64,000 nucleotides of DNA from Orientallactaga sibirica (lineage: Eukaryota; Chordata; Mammalia; Rodentia; Dipodidae): positions 13,146,501-13,210,500 of the forward strand of contig JAEOAD010000040.1 of NCBI GenBank assembly GCA_036365145.1, given 5' to 3'. The notes below the pieces were generated by a model that was not told where the DNA came from, did not search any database, and saw only the letters and a list, made by a program, of their open reading frames with translations. Shown here piece after piece: positions 51,801 to 62,639 of the stretch. The translations under genes and the position numbers were made by a program. Each line of letters starts with the position of its first letter. The stretch's first letter is position 1.

Positions 51801-54800
51801 TGTTGGTGCTGGGGAATTTAACCTGGATCAGCTAGCTTTGCGTGACAGTGTCTTTAACAGCTGAGCCATTTTCCCAGATCCCTCACCTAGCTTTCTGAAG
51901 ACTTAACAAATGCTGAGTAATTTGTGTTCTGAGGTATTCTTTTGTAAATATACTTTTTTATTTTTTTATTTTTGTTTTTTTTTGAGGTAGGGTTTCACTC
52001 TGGCTGACCTGGAATTCACTATGTAGTCTCAGGGTGGCCTCGAACTTGCAGTGATCCTCCTACCTCTGCCTCCTAAGCGCTGGGATTAAAGGTGTGTGCC
52101 ACCATGCCTGGCTGTAAATACACTTTAAAAATTATTTTATTTTATATTTATTTGAGAGAGAGAGAGAGAAAGAGAGAGACAGAGAGACAGACAGAGAATG
52201 GGCATACCAGGGACTCTAGCCACTGCAAATGAATTCCAGATGCATGCACCATCTTGTGCATCTGGCTTTACAAGGGTACTGGGGAATCAAACCTGGGTTC
52301 TTAGGCTTCACAGGAAAGTGCCTTAACCATTAAGCTATCTTTCCAGCCCCTGGTACAAACTATTCTAACTTATGGATATTCAGTAATATTCTCAACCAAT
52401 TTCCAAGTTACTAACATTTAGGTAAAATAATTTGTCAGAAACTGTTGTGTGTGTGTATTTAGGACACAAAACAATAACATCCAGTGTTCTTTCACCAAGG
52501 AGTCTTGTGAAACACTGAATTTTAAAAATAGGATTCCTAAGTGATCATCAAGGTAATAGCACAAAGCACATTTTGATTTTACAAAAGGTGTTGCAGTCAG
52601 GTTCACAATGCTGGCAGGAAACACCCAACCAAGAGCAGCTTATGGGGGGGCAGGGAGGTTTATTTCAGCTTACAGGCTCAAGGGGAAGCTCCACGATGGC
52701 AGGGGAAAACGATGGCATGAACAGAGGGTGGACATCACCTCCTTGGCAACATCAGGTGGACAACAGCAACAGGAGAGTGTGTCAAACACTGGCAAGGGGG
52801 GGTACTGGCTATGACACCCCTAAGCCTGCCCCAACAATACACCGCCTCCAGGAGGCTTTAATTTCCAAATTGCCATCAGCTGGGGACATGGCATTCAGAC
52901 CATCTAAGTCTATGGGGGACACCTGAATCAAGCCACCACAAAAGGGAAAAGTGATGTTCAGATTGGAAAGATTAATGAGTTAAGTGAGGTAGAATTAAAT
53001 GCTTATGGTTGTCTAAATACCCACTGTAGCCCCAGGACTTCGTAGGTCCTGATAGACTATAAATCCTTAATAAATGACCGACAGTATGAATGCACAAGTA
53101 TATGAACTTCTAGAGGCTAAAAGAAAGAAAATGAAAAGTTTTCTAAGCAGACTAGCTCTATTACCCAAGAGCTATGTGACCTTGGACAAGTCAATTAGTC
53201 TCTTTAAATATCACTTCCTTCATCTGTAGAATAGGAGGAGTAATAGAATTTATTCCCCAGGGTTTAATGATGTGATCAAATTGTACATGAAAGGCGCTCA
53301 CCTTCTTGCCTGGTACCTTGTTTTACTAAGTGTGAGATGGTAGCTACCAGCAGTAATGATAATGACCAATTTCTAATTTCTAATTGAGGTGAGTAGTTGC
53401 TCCTGCCTGCATTATCAACTATTGACTTGGGTGAAGTCTTGAAGGTTGCATTCTTTAGATCTGTATCATGCCAAAATGATATTAAAATATCAATACAGTG
53501 GGCTGGAGAGATGACTTAGTGGTTAAGGTATTTGCCTGCAAAGCCAAGGGACCAAGGTTCAATTCCCCAGGACCCATGTAAGCCAGATGCACAGAGTGGC
53601 ACATGCATCTGGAGTTCATTTGCAGTGGCTAGGACCCTGGTGTCCCTATTCTCTCTCTCTCAAATAAATAAATAATAAAAAATAAGTACACAAATTAAAA
53701 AAACTCAATATATTAGGGCTGGGGAGATGGCTAAGTGGTGCTTGTTTGCAAAGCCTGCCAGCTTACGTTCAATTCCTCAGTACCCTATAAAGCCAGATGC
53801 ACAAAGTGATGCATGTGTCATAAAAAGATAAAGTATCAAGATATTAGCAGACTTGATACATTGGAACAATGGGATAAACTACTAATGTGGTATTTATTAG
53901 GATTTCAAAGGAGTGTTCAAAGGAGTGTAGGGTGTGATTCAGCCCACAATAACATCACAAAGATTTATCTAGTGTCTAATATCTTTTATTTATTTATTTG
54001 AGAGAGAAAATCAGAGAGAGAAAGAGAGAGAGAATGAATGAATAGGCACACCAGGGCCTCTAGCCTCTGCAAATGAACTCCAGACGCAAGCACTACCTTG
54101 TGCACCTGGCTTTATGTGGGTACTGGGGAATCGAACCTTCTACATTTGGCTTTGTAGGCAAGCATGTTAACCACTAGGCAATTTCTCCAGCTCCCTAGTA
54201 TCTTTGAGAAATAAAAAGTTATGGTGCCAGTCTTTAAAGAGATTTCCTTCCAAAGGAGGATGGGGTAACCCACCCTCCAGATACTCATAATCATAATGAA
54301 TGGATCGTGGGGATGGGGTAACCCACCCTCCAGATACTTCATATTCATAGTGAATGGATCGTGGGGATGGGGTAACCCACCCTCCACTACTCATAATCAT
54401 AATGAATGGATTGTGGGGATGGGGTAACCCACCCTCCAGATACTCATATTCATAGTGAATGGATGCAATGGGGATGGGGTCTTAAGATGTGATGACCCAT
54501 TCCCTCCAGATACTCATAATCATAATGAATGGATGGCTGGTTGGCTTTTTGCTCTCTTGGATGGGGTGGAAAGCACCCTTTGTGGAACTCCAGATACTCA
54601 TATTCATAGTGAATGGATCGTGGGGATGGGGTAACCCACCCTCCACTACTCATAATCATAATGAATGGATTGTGGGGATGGGGTAACCCACCCTCCAGAT
54701 ACTCATATTCATAGTGAATGGATCGTGGGGATGGGGTAACCCACCCTCCAGATACTCATAATCATAATGAATGGATCGTGGGGATGGGGTAACCCACCCT

Positions 54801-55756
54801 CCAGATACTCATATTCATAGTGAATGGATCGTGGGGATGGGGTAACCCACCCTCCACTACTCATAATCATAATGAATGGATTGTGGATGGGGGGGTAACC
54901 CACCTGCATGAACAGGAATATGCTGGAAGAGCCTTTCCAGATATTCATATTCATAGTGAATGGATCATGGAGGGATGGGGGATGAAAACCCACCCCCCAG
55001 ATATTCATATTCATATTGAACTTGAATGGAAGTTTGATGATGGCTGATGCTGATTGAGTTTATTGTTTTACCCATTCCCCTCCAGATATTCATATTCATA
55101 ACTTGTTTGTGAATGGATCTGTGAGAACCTTTGGGATGAGTACAACCCACCCTCCAGATATAAATATTCATAGTGAATGGAGGGGCGGAATGGGAGTTTG
55201 GGTGTAACCCACCCTCCACTGGGGCCGGTCTTAAGATGTGATGATGGTTTGAGATTCCATTCATGCAAAATGAATGGATCTGAAGTGTGCTGGGATGGGC
55301 TGTAGTATTTACCAACTAGGAATCTGCCAGTGGGGGAAGAAGTGGGGGTGACTGGGCATTCTCAGCTTCAACAGTCAGTAATTAAGCTTTGCAGACGTGA
55401 AAAGTTCAAGGGGTGGGGATAAGCTTGCCATCAAGAGACAAGTTCAAGGACAGCCTGGGAAATCCACTTAACAACAGCCACTCTTTCTTCCTTCAACTCT
55501 AATACTGTAGGACCAAGTGATAGGGTCCTTTTGGAAGATGAAGGGAGCTTGTTGGCAGTGAGATTGACATCAGAGGGAAGGACTCTCCAAAACTCACAGA
55601 GGAAATTGGGGTGGGGAGAGTGACATGTTTGAGAAAGTGGCATGTAACATTTCTGGTCCAACTGGTAGATTGTATTTAACCTGTTAAGAGGGAATTTAGA
55701 AAGATTTATTTAAATTTAATAGACAAAATTCAGGTTCAAACTCATAAAAGCAAAAC

Positions 55757-55808
<52 letters not shown>

Positions 55809-56102
55809 GAAACCAGTAGATCATCTCGGGAAATTAATCCATACCACTTAAGAACACTAGAATGTCATCTTAACACTTGGTACATGCCAAGAATCTGTGA
55901 AGTTGGATACTGCACACAAAGCGTTCCAGTGTATTGATCCTGCTCCACCCTTAACGAATGTTAACACTTACGGTATCTGCTTCTTTTCCATCAATCATCT
56001 CCAGATCGTTCAAAGACCACTTCTTTGTGATTTCATATTTCTCATCTAAGCCTACTCTGTAGTGTTTCACAATGATTATTTTTACTTCTTCAGTTTTGGT
56101 CA
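48606..56102 (-). CDS. EXOC1L: EXOC1L (exocyst complex component 1-like), last two coding exons; 5' part not found
   Basis: A small Sec3 paralogue that keeps only the PIP2-binding type domain and lacks the exocyst rod (known family feature; the full protein is about 170 residues). The visible exons 56102-55972 and 48872-48606 join in frame to encode about 132 residues: [44 protein letters not shown], then [20 protein letters not shown] to CLSLCPLPL and a stop. The first coding exon (about 40 residues by analogy with EXOC1) was not recognised between 56.1 and 64 kb and is probably further right. The gene sits head to tail upstream of EXOC1, as in other mammals. Its cellular role is not established from sequence. 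Confidence 0.9.
49085..49185 (-). repeat. B1-type SINE, shortened
   Basis: TCTCATCCTAGCCCAGGCTG to GCGTGCTGGGATTAAAGGCG. Confidence 0.82.
49186..49336. other. Short unique intron segment downstream of the unidentified ORF
   Basis: AT-rich; contains no AATAAA in the minus direction within 100 bases that I can see. Confidence 0.35.
49337..49625 (-). other. Unidentified coding-like ORF in the EXOC1L intron
   Basis: An open frame follows a good acceptor (pyrimidine run then TTCAG near 49622) and ends in TAA at about 49337. Residues include [60 protein letters not shown] and a C-terminus [10 protein letters not shown]. Alternating polar/hydrophobic residues suggest beta strands, and CpG-containing codons are retained. 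I do not recognise the family. Upstream the frame runs into a B1 SINE, so the full ORF from 49768 is not a natural start. A second same-strand frame is also open here, which weakens the coding case. Confidence 0.35.
49733..49880 (+). repeat. B1-type SINE
   Basis: AGCCAGCTGTGGTGCTGCAC head to ACCCCACCTTGAAAACAAC. Confidence 0.88.
49881..50230. other. Unique intron sequence of EXOC1L
   Basis: Nothing recognised. Confidence 0.45.
50235..50365 (+). repeat. Old B1-like SINE
   Basis: GCTGAGTATGGTGGGACACAG to GACCCCCTGTTTCAAAAGC. Confidence 0.65.
50455..50638 (-). repeat. DIP-like SINE
   Basis: No T-rich tail; GAGAGAAAGAGGCAGATAGAG to AAGACATCTCTTCAGCCCC. Confidence 0.88.
50640..51240. other. Unique intron sequence of EXOC1L
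   Basis: Nothing recognised. Confidence 0.45.
51243..51413 (-). repeat. B1-type SINE
   Basis: TTATTTTTTGGTTTTTTTTC, AAGGTATGGTCTCACTCTAA to ATGCCACCGCACCTTG. Confidence 0.85.
51700..51885 (-). repeat. DIP/B3-like SINE, old
   Basis: TTTGTTTATTTGCATGTGTG; head GCTGAGCCATTTTCCCAG. Confidence 0.6.
51960..52114 (-). repeat. B1-type SINE
   Basis: GAGGTAGGGTTTCACTCTGG to GTGCCACCATGCCTGGC; a few bases lost near the start. Confidence 0.9.
52130..52350 (-). repeat. DIP-like SINE
   Basis: ATTTTATTTTATATTTATTT tail; head AAGCTATCTTTCCAGCCCC. Confidence 0.9.
52589..52940 (-). mobile_element. Solo LTR, ERVL-MaLR type
   Basis: 352 bp. On the minus strand it begins TGTGGTGGCTTGATTCAGG and ends GACTGCAACA. 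Perfect 5-bp target duplication AAAGG at 52584-52588 and 52941-52945. Same family as the LTRs at 61163 and 62640. In the EXOC1L intron, same sense as the gene. Confidence 0.85.
53145..53350 (+). repeat. MIR SINE
   Basis: AGCTATGTGACCTTGGACAAG, CTTCATCTGTAGAATAGGAG and GAAAGGCGCTCACCTTCTTG in the order of MIR. Confidence 0.75.
53502..53700 (+). repeat. DIP-like SINE
   Basis: GGGCTGGAGAGATGACTTAG head; tail CAAATAAATAAATAATAAA. Confidence 0.92.
53717..53820 (+). repeat. DIP-like SINE, 3' half missing
   Basis: GGGCTGGGGAGATGGCTAAG to CACAAAGTGATGCATGTG. Confidence 0.85.
53975..54195 (-). repeat. DIP-like SINE
   Basis: TTTTATTTATTTATTTGAGA tail; head AGGCAATTTCTCCAGCTCC; CTAGT(G/A)TCT flanks suggest a target duplication. 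Confidence 0.88.
54258..55302. repeat. Minisatellite, about 53-bp unit with higher-order pattern
   Basis: About 16 units marked by TGAATGGA. A unit is GGATGGGGTAACCCACCCTC, then CAGATACTCAT, then either AATCATAATGAATGGA or ATTCATAGTGAATGGA, alternating. A shortened CCACTACTC unit recurs at about 54382, 54642 and 54855, the last two four units (about 213 bp) apart. The right third (after 54900) is degenerate. EXOC1L intron. Confidence 0.93.
55303..55750. other. Unique intron sequence of EXOC1L
   Basis: Nothing recognised; GA-rich in places. Confidence 0.45.
55757..55806. repeat. (CA)n microsatellite
   Basis: About 24 units, 165 bp from EXOC1L exon 2. Confidence 0.95.
55972..56102 (-). CDS. 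EXOC1L: EXOC1L middle coding exon
   Basis: 131 nt, acceptor CTACAG, donor GTAAGT. Encodes [44 protein letters not shown]. Aligns residue by residue with EXOC1 exon 3 ([20 protein letters not shown]...), including K/V-rich strand patterns and a Trp at the start of the helix region. Confidence 0.9.
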
Positions 56103-56535
56103 CTGTAGGGCAGAAAAATATTTAGTTTACATACTCTTAGAAGATTACACACTATTCAAGTCACGCATTTCAGTATCCACGTATCCCCTTTTTATATAAT
56201 GACCTTGTACCCACAGTGTAGGTGTACCCCAATTTTATCTCTGATGTGAATACACCCCCAAATTTGTTCCACATAACTTTCTTCTCTGATGTTTGTGGTT
56301 TCTTGCTGCCTCAGTAATGTTTGTCAATATGCTTTGAACCCCGAGCTTTGTGGGAGAAGTGGGTGTTCAATTTGGGGCAGAAATCAAAGTGGCTTAGCAT
56401 AGTGTCTAATCAGTGACATAGTATTCACTTAGAGCAGGTTGGAATTTTAATTCATGACAATAATGAGGCCATTAAAAACAAACAGTTCTGCTCACGTAAC
56501 AATGCAACATGAATGAGTGAGCAAGCTGTATTCTC
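56103..56535. other. Unique sequence upstream of EXOC1L exon 2
   Basis: Intron expected; no first coding exon recognised. Confidence 0.4.
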
Positions 56536-56539
56536 GGGA

Positions 56540-56756
56540 TGGTGATACTTTGTTTATTTGTGAGGAGAACAAGAGAGAAAGAGAAAGAGAGACGGGGAAA
56601 GAATGGGTGTGCCAGGGCCTCTTGCCACTGCAAACAAATCCCAGACAATGCACCACTTTCTGATTCTGTCTTTATGTGGATACTGGAGAACTGAACCCAG
56701 GATGGCAGGCTTTGCAAGCAAGTGCCTTTTACTGCTGAGCCATCTCTCCAGCCCAA
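56540..56756 (-). repeat. DIP-like SINE
   Basis: TTGTTTATTTGTGAGGAGAA tail; head GAGCCATCTCTCCAGCCC. Confidence 0.9.
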
Positions 56757-57017
56757 TACTTCCTTTTAAACTTTGACACTTTGGATGTAGAAGTGCCTGT
56801 GTCACAGCTACCAGTGACCTCTGAGATGGTCAATCCTCTCAAATGTGTCTTCAGAATGTCTTTACTTTGAGAGTTGTAGAGAAATCTTTGCTTATTTTAT
56901 GTGAACAAAATGAGGGTAACAATTCCTTAGATTTAAAATCATTTGTCTCCTGTAAACATATCATAAGAATCAAACCATTGCAGTATAGAGGTCTTGCATT
57001 AAAAAAACTACTAATGA

Positions 57018-57159
57018 GCCAGGTGTGGAGGTGCACGCCTTTAATCCCAGCACTTGGAAGGCAGAGGTAGGAGGCTCGCCATGAGTTCAAGGCCACCCTG
57101 AGACTACATAGTGATTTCCAGGTCAGCCTGGGCTAGAGTGAGACCCTACCTCGAAAAAC

Positions 57160-57199
<40 letters not shown>

Positions 57200-57200
57200 A
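57018..57200 (+). repeat. B1-type SINE with long poly(A)
   Basis: GAGCCAGGTGTGGAGGTGCA head; tail of about 35 A; (A)CTAATGAG on both sides is the target duplication. A young insertion. Confidence 0.95.
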
Positions 57201-57206
57201 ACTAAT

Positions 57207-57470
57207 GAGAGCTGGAGAGATGGCTTAGCAGTTAAGGTACCTGCCTGCCAAGCCTAAGAATGCCTGTTCGATCTCCAGGTCCCTTGTTTAGCCAGACACA
57301 AAAGTGATGCAAGGGCGCAATGCCACACTTCCTACAAGGGGGCGCACGTGTTTGGAGTTTGTTCACAGGAGCTGAGAGGCCATGGTGAGCCTATTCTCTC
57401 TCTGCCTCTTCCTCTCTGTCTCTGTCTCTCTCAAATAAAATAATAATAATAATTTTAAAAATACCAATGA
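57207..57470 (+). repeat. DIP-like SINE, CTCF-motif variant
   Basis: GAGCTGGAGAGATGGCTTAG head; motif CTACAAGGGGGCGC at 57332-57345 (12 of 14 with the consensus); tail CTCAAATAAAATAATAAT. Confidence 0.9.
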
Positions 57471-57669
57471 ATTGTTAAAGGCATACTTAGTATTTTCTTA
57501 ATAGATTATAAATATCACAGGGGAGACAAGTAAGAAAACTTGTTTTTCCCTTTAGGAACTTGTGGGACTTAGTGAAGAGACAAGGCTAACACACACACAC
57601 AGGTCACACCTAATGGTTTATTATGAAGAGGGAGGGAAATCAGGATAGAATGGCTGAAGTTTTCTTTTT

Positions 57670-57899
57670 CTAAATTTTATTTATTTATTTGAGAGAGTGA
57701 GAGAGAAAGAGGCAGAGAGAGAAAGAGGCAGAGAGAGAAAGAGAGAGAATGAGTGCACAAGGGCCTCCAGCCACTGCAAATGAACTCCAGATGCATGCGC
57801 CACCTTGTGCATCTGGTTTATATGGGTCCTGGGGAATCGAACTAAGGTCATTTGGCTTTGCAGGCAAGCACCTTAACTGCTAAGCCATCTCTCCAGCCC
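57670..57899 (-). repeat. DIP-like SINE
   Basis: TAAATTTTATTTATTTATTT tail, (GAGAGAAAGAGGCA) repeated, head AAGCCATCTCTCCAGCCC; GAAGTTTTCTTTT on both sides. Confidence 0.94.
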
Positions 57900-58258
57900 T
57901 GAAGTTTTCTTTTAAAGTGGACAATATCACCTAGAAGGCTGTGAACTAGTTAAGTCTTCTAAGAGTGAGACTGGAGTCTGTTGGGCTCTGTATTAGATGT
58001 TGTGAAGTCAAATCATGACAGCACCACAGTGTGGTCTGAACGAATTAACTAATCTCGGGCAAATGAATGACATTTTTCTGCTGTTGTAAGGGGTGCACAA
58101 GAGTGACACTCATAGGGTGGAGAGACTGAAGCACATCAAGTATATCAGGGACTCAGGATGGCGCCTGCTTTATGGTCATTGTTGAATTAAAGTTAGGTTT
58201 CAGATGGAGCTTTGATGGCTCTGGACGGACATAATGCTGGACATAAACCAATAACTCG
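57900..58258. other. Unique sequence
   Basis: Nothing recognised. Confidence 0.45.
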
Positions 58259-58475
58259 GGCTGGAGAGAAGGCTTAGCGATTAAGGCATTTGCCTGCAAA
58301 GCTAAAGGACCCAGGTTCAATTCTCCAGGACCCACATAAGCCAGATACACAAGGTGGTCCATGTGTCTGGAGTTCATTTGCAGTGGCTGGATGCCCTGTC
58401 ATGCACATTCTTTCTCTCTCCCTGTCTCTTTCCCCCATCTCTCTAATAAATAAATAAAAATAAAATATTAAAAAA
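58259..58475 (+). repeat. DIP-like SINE
   Basis: GGGCTGGAGAGAAGGCTTAG head; tail CTAATAAATAAATAAAAAT. Confidence 0.92.
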
Positions 58476-59190
58476 GCCAACAACAACTGGATGTAAATCC
58501 AAACAGGAAGGAATGGGAGGTGGGCTAGCTGGGTAGAACAGAACGTTGTCTGTAACATTCAAGTGAAGTCTTCACAAATTATCTCATAGAAGATTGGGAT
58601 GGAAGTTTTGGAGCTTAGGAATGAGAATACAGATTGAAATGTTTGTGTTTGGAGAGATTTTCCCATCCTACTTACAGGGAAACAGGGAAAGAGAGTGAAG
58701 AAGAAAGAGATGCCAGCAAAGAGGTCTGAAAAGAAGAGCTCAGAACAGAGATAGACCCAGCAATGGAACAGGCTGGAAACCAGAGAATGGAAGGTTTCAG
58801 AGGTCTGGAGACAGTCCTGCGGGATCTCTTTGGTGAGTTAGAGCTCTGCCCTACCTTGGAATCTGACCGGGAAAATCGCTGACTCCCTCCCTCAATGAAG
58901 TCAGGTTTTTGACAAGGATTGGAGCAGAAGGTGGCTTGCAGGGGACTCTATGCATTGACATTGAGTGAATGGACATTGTGTGATGGTTCCTGTGCTAGAT
59001 TTTAATAGGTCATTGTAAAACAAAAATTCCAGTATAGGTTCGATTGTGAGACCCTCAGATGCATTTCTTCTTGGGGAGAAATTTCTAGGGGGCAGGGAAA
59101 GGTAGTACACTATGAAAGAGCATGGCAGGGTTCTGATTCCGAAGAAAGGCTTTGGATTTGAGGAACAAAGGAAGTGTCCTCCCCCCCTTT
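58476..59190. other. Unique sequence
   Basis: Purine-rich on plus at 58680-58800; no gene recognised. Confidence 0.4.
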
Positions 59191-59194
59191 TTTA

Positions 59195-59340
59195 AAATTT
59201 TCCAAGGTAGGGTCTCACTCTAGCTCAGGCTGACCTGGAATTCACTATGTATTCTCAGGGTGGCCTTGAACTCATGGTGATCCTCCTACCTCTGCCTCCC
59301 AAGTGCTGGAATTAAAGGCGTGTGCCACCATGCCCGGCTT
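59195..59340 (-). repeat. B1-type SINE
   Basis: CAAGGTAGGGTCTCACTCTAG to GTGCCACCATGCCCGGC. Confidence 0.93.
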
Positions 59341-59380
59341 TGTTTGTTTGTTTGTTTGTTTGTTTGTTTGTTTGTTTATT
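59341..59380. repeat. (TTTG)n microsatellite
   Basis: About 9 units, forming the expanded tail of the DIP copy that follows. Confidence 0.92.
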
Positions 59381-59527
59381 TATTTATTTAAGACAGAGAG
59401 AGGGAAAATGATAGAGTGAGAATGGGCCTCTAGCCACAGCAAACAAACTCCAGAGGCGTGTGCCCCCTTGTGCATGTGGGCACGTGGGACCTGGAGAATC
59501 AAACTGGGGTCCTTAGGCTTCGCGGGC
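59381..59527 (-). repeat. DIP-like SINE, head missing
   Basis: TTATTTATTTAAGACAGAGA tail; ends at CTTAGGCTTCGCGGGC. Confidence 0.88.
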
Positions 59528-59534
59528 TTTGTTT

Positions 59535-59758
59535 TTTAATTTAATTTTTATTTATTTGAGAGAGAAAGAAAGATACAGAAATAGGCAGGTAGAGAGAGAG
59601 AGAGAATGGGCATGCCAGGGCCTCCAGCCACTGCAAACGAACTCCAGATGTGTGCGTCCCCTTGTGCATCTGGCTTACATGGGTCCTGGGGAGTCGAACC
59701 TGGGTCCTTTGGCCTTGCAGGCAAGTGCCTTAACTGCTAAGCCATCTCTCCAGCCCCC
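59535..59758 (-). repeat. DIP-like SINE
   Basis: TTTAATTTTTATTTATTTGA tail; head AAGCCATCTCTCCAGCCCCC. Confidence 0.93.
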
Positions 59759-59789
59759 TTTCTTTCTTTTCTTTTCTTTTTTTTAAAGA

Positions 59790-59900
59790 AAAGGATTTAT
59801 TAATGATTTTAAATTTTTTAATTTATCTAATTTTGACAATTTCATACACATATACAATGCATTTTGAGCTAACAGGCCAGAAGGAAAATTCCACATTATG
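59790..59900 (-). repeat. Rodent L1 3'-UTR fragment (likely)
   Basis: ATTTTGACAATTTCATACAC parallels 16290-16500. Confidence 0.4.
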
Positions 59901-60695
59901 TGACTCAGCCTATACAATAAAAGCCATGGAGAAAATCTGAAAGGCACTGGGTAGGATACAAAGCTGTAATGTAACTGAACTGGCCTTGGGTTCCCTGATA
60001 ACAGGGGTGGGAGAAGCTGGACTTGCTTTTCTGCTCAGCCTTGGGCTTCGGGGAAGTATCTTGCCTCTTAAAGTGATCATATTTTTGTTCTAACTGTATT
60101 AGGAAGGAAGGCTAAAATCTATGATGTCAGCCACATATTCCAGGAGTTTAGTCGAGAAAGGATGACACAGTTGGGGGACAGGAAGAAAAAGAGGGACATG
60201 TCTGCAGAGTACCTCCATCGGGGCACTTCTGAAGGCTGAGGCTCTGGGGTCCTTCTGGCACTGCGCAATAGCTGGTGGGCTTGTGATAATTATAGTTCTC
60301 TAGCCCTCCAAAATGTTCATATTCAAGCGCCTAGATGTTGTTAGCTTTGGGAAGAAGAAAGCACTCGAGGAGAAGCATGGACTGGTGTACAGACACAGAG
60401 GCCTGGGCGCTTTGGTCACTCTGACTAAGGACAAAAGCTCAGAGGCAGTGCCTTCCATTAAGAAGCAGTTTATGTCTGCCTAGACAGAAGCTTCTTCAGG
60501 ACCAAAGGATTCGGTCTTGTCCCAGCCAGATATTTGGGAGTGAGAACGAATGGGAGCCAGGAGATAGAGTAAGTGGCTGAAAGTGGAATTCTTAGGTAGC
60601 AATCCCACTGCATCGTCTCTAAGCTATGAAAGCCCGCTGATTGATCATAGAGCCCTTCATTCAATTCATTAAGGTAATAAATATTTGAGTGCCCC
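59901..60695. other. Unique sequence, relatively GC-rich
   Basis: About 800 bp without recognisable repeats and with several retained CpGs. I searched it for the missing EXOC1L first exon without success. No gene called. Confidence 0.4.
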
Positions 60696-60699
60696 TTTA

Positions 60700-60912
60700 A
60701 AAATATTTATTTATTTACTTATGACAGAAATAGAAGCGTTTGGGGGCCAGATCGAGAGAGAATGAACATGGCAGGGCCTCTAGCCACTGCAAACAAACTC
60801 CAGACACATGTGCCAGCTTATGCATCTGGCTTACCTGGGTACTGGGGAATTGAACCTGGGACCTTAGGCTTCCCAGGCAAGCGCCTTAACCACTATACCA
60901 TCTCTCCAGCCT
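60700..60912 (-). repeat. DIP-like SINE
   Basis: AATATTTATTTATTTACTTA tail; head TATACCATCTCTCCAGCC. Confidence 0.9.
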
Positions 60913-61162
60913 TTTTTTTTTTGTACAAAACACCCAGCCAGGAATTGGAACAAGTAATTCCCATAAAGCAGCATTCCTGCTCTCTCTGAGACTATGGGGA
61001 GCGAGAGCTTCAGAAGGAAACATATACCTATGGTGCTGTGAGTGAGATGTGGGCCCATAATAGAAGAGTGTCTGAGTGGGTATAAGCAAGAGCTTGCGAA
61101 GGGAGTAACCTGGGTTGTGAAGGATAGAAGAACTTACTAGAATGAAGAAAGTAGTAAAGGGG

Positions 61163-61487
61163 TGTTGCAGTCAGGTTCACACTGCTGGCAGAAAACACCT
61201 GACCAAGAGCAGCTTGTGGGAAAAAAGGTTTAGTTTGGCTTACAGACTTGAGGGGAAGCTTCATGATGGCAGGGGGAAATGATGGCATGAGCAGAGGATG
61301 GACATCACCTTCTGGCCAGCATCAGGTGGACAAAAGCAGCAGGAAAGTGTGCCAAACACTGGCAAGGGGAAGCTGGCTATAATACCCATAAGCCTGCCCC
61401 CAACACTACACTGCCTCCAGGAGGCAAGCTGGGGACCTAGCATTCAGAACACCTAAGTTTAGGGGAACACCTGAATCAAGCCCCACA
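61163..61487 (-). repeat. 3' LTR of the MaLR-like element
   Basis: Plus-strand TGTTGCAGTCAGGTTCACAC to GAATCAAGCCCCACA; lacks about 20 bp present in the other LTR (TTAATTCCCAAATTACC region). Confidence 0.85.
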
Positions 61488-62639
61488 TTCTGCCCCAGCC
61501 CTCATAAACTGATAACCATACATGATGTAAAATCCAATGTATTAAAAGTCCCCATAGTTTTTATCAGTCCCAGTGATGTTCAAACATCCCCATAGTCCAA
61601 GGTCTTTTAACTGAGCCATAATGCCACCCCCCCTCCAAAACCCATTAATGTCACAGAACAAATAATCACACTGAAAAAGATGGCACTGGGCATAGCAAAG
61701 AAATATTCATCCAATGCAAGATTTAAACAGGGCAAACACTTTGCAAACTTTGTAGCCCCAAGTCCAACAATTCTAATCAGTGACAAGTCACCAAGTTCGA
61801 TAATTCTAAACAGTGACAAGTCTCTGGAGTTCCAATTCCATCCCTCCAGCTAGGTTACTCACAGTCCCAGAAAACTTCATCCAGTGCTGGCAGCTCTCCT
61901 TAGCAGCCATAGTTCTGGCCTCTCCATTGGGTCATCACTGAAACCCACGGTTCATCCTCGTGGCTCCATTGGCTTCCACACAGGTAATTCAACACTGCCC
62001 ATGGCCATTTCCAAAATACAAAACCATGTTGCAAATTCAATGACCTTCTCTTTCCTGCATTTGTTATACTCCATAATACAGGTGGGCTACCAACTTGTTA
62101 ATCCAGGGGGAGTAAAGCAGACTTGGAAGAACAGGACACTCCTTCAGCACTCAGGCCCCTTCCAGAGTCTACATTCTTCCTGTTGTCCCAGTACAGGTCA
62201 GCTGGTTCAATCTCATTGGTTGTAATCTCTCATACAATTGCAATTGAATGGGAAGCAATTTCAACCCAAAGATTTCATTTTTTCTGTGCCATGTCCCTCT
62301 GCTCACACCAGTCCATTTCTACACAATGCAACCCTGCACAAGTTTTCAGGACATGGGCATAACAGCAAGCCTCTCACACAAACTACTTCTAGCCCAGTCC
62401 AGGCAAAACTCTTTCTCACTCTCATAAGCTAAATCTCACAATCCTTAGTTCTTACTGCATTCAGGTCTTTCAACACTGGCCAGAATAGTCCATCAAGCTG
62501 TACTTACAGCACTGCAAGGCATCTTTTAGGCCAAGGTTTCAAATTCATCCACATTCCTCCTGAAAACCAGCTCCAAAAGGCCAAAAACTACAGCCAGGTG
62601 TCTAGCAGCAGTGGTCCTACTTCTCAGTACCAACTCTAC

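Noticed and set aside
54258..55302. Possible CRISPR-like array
   Set aside because: Repeats are directly adjacent with no unique spacers, in a mammalian intron; it is a minisatellite.
54167..55315. Repetitive peptides ([16 protein letters not shown]) from minus-strand frames
   Set aside because: They translate the 53-bp minisatellite. Frame changes between units, and there is no gene context.
59901..60695. Possible location of the EXOC1L first coding exon
   Set aside because: No minus-strand frame here gives a Sec3-like N-terminus with a phase-1 donor; left as unique sequence.
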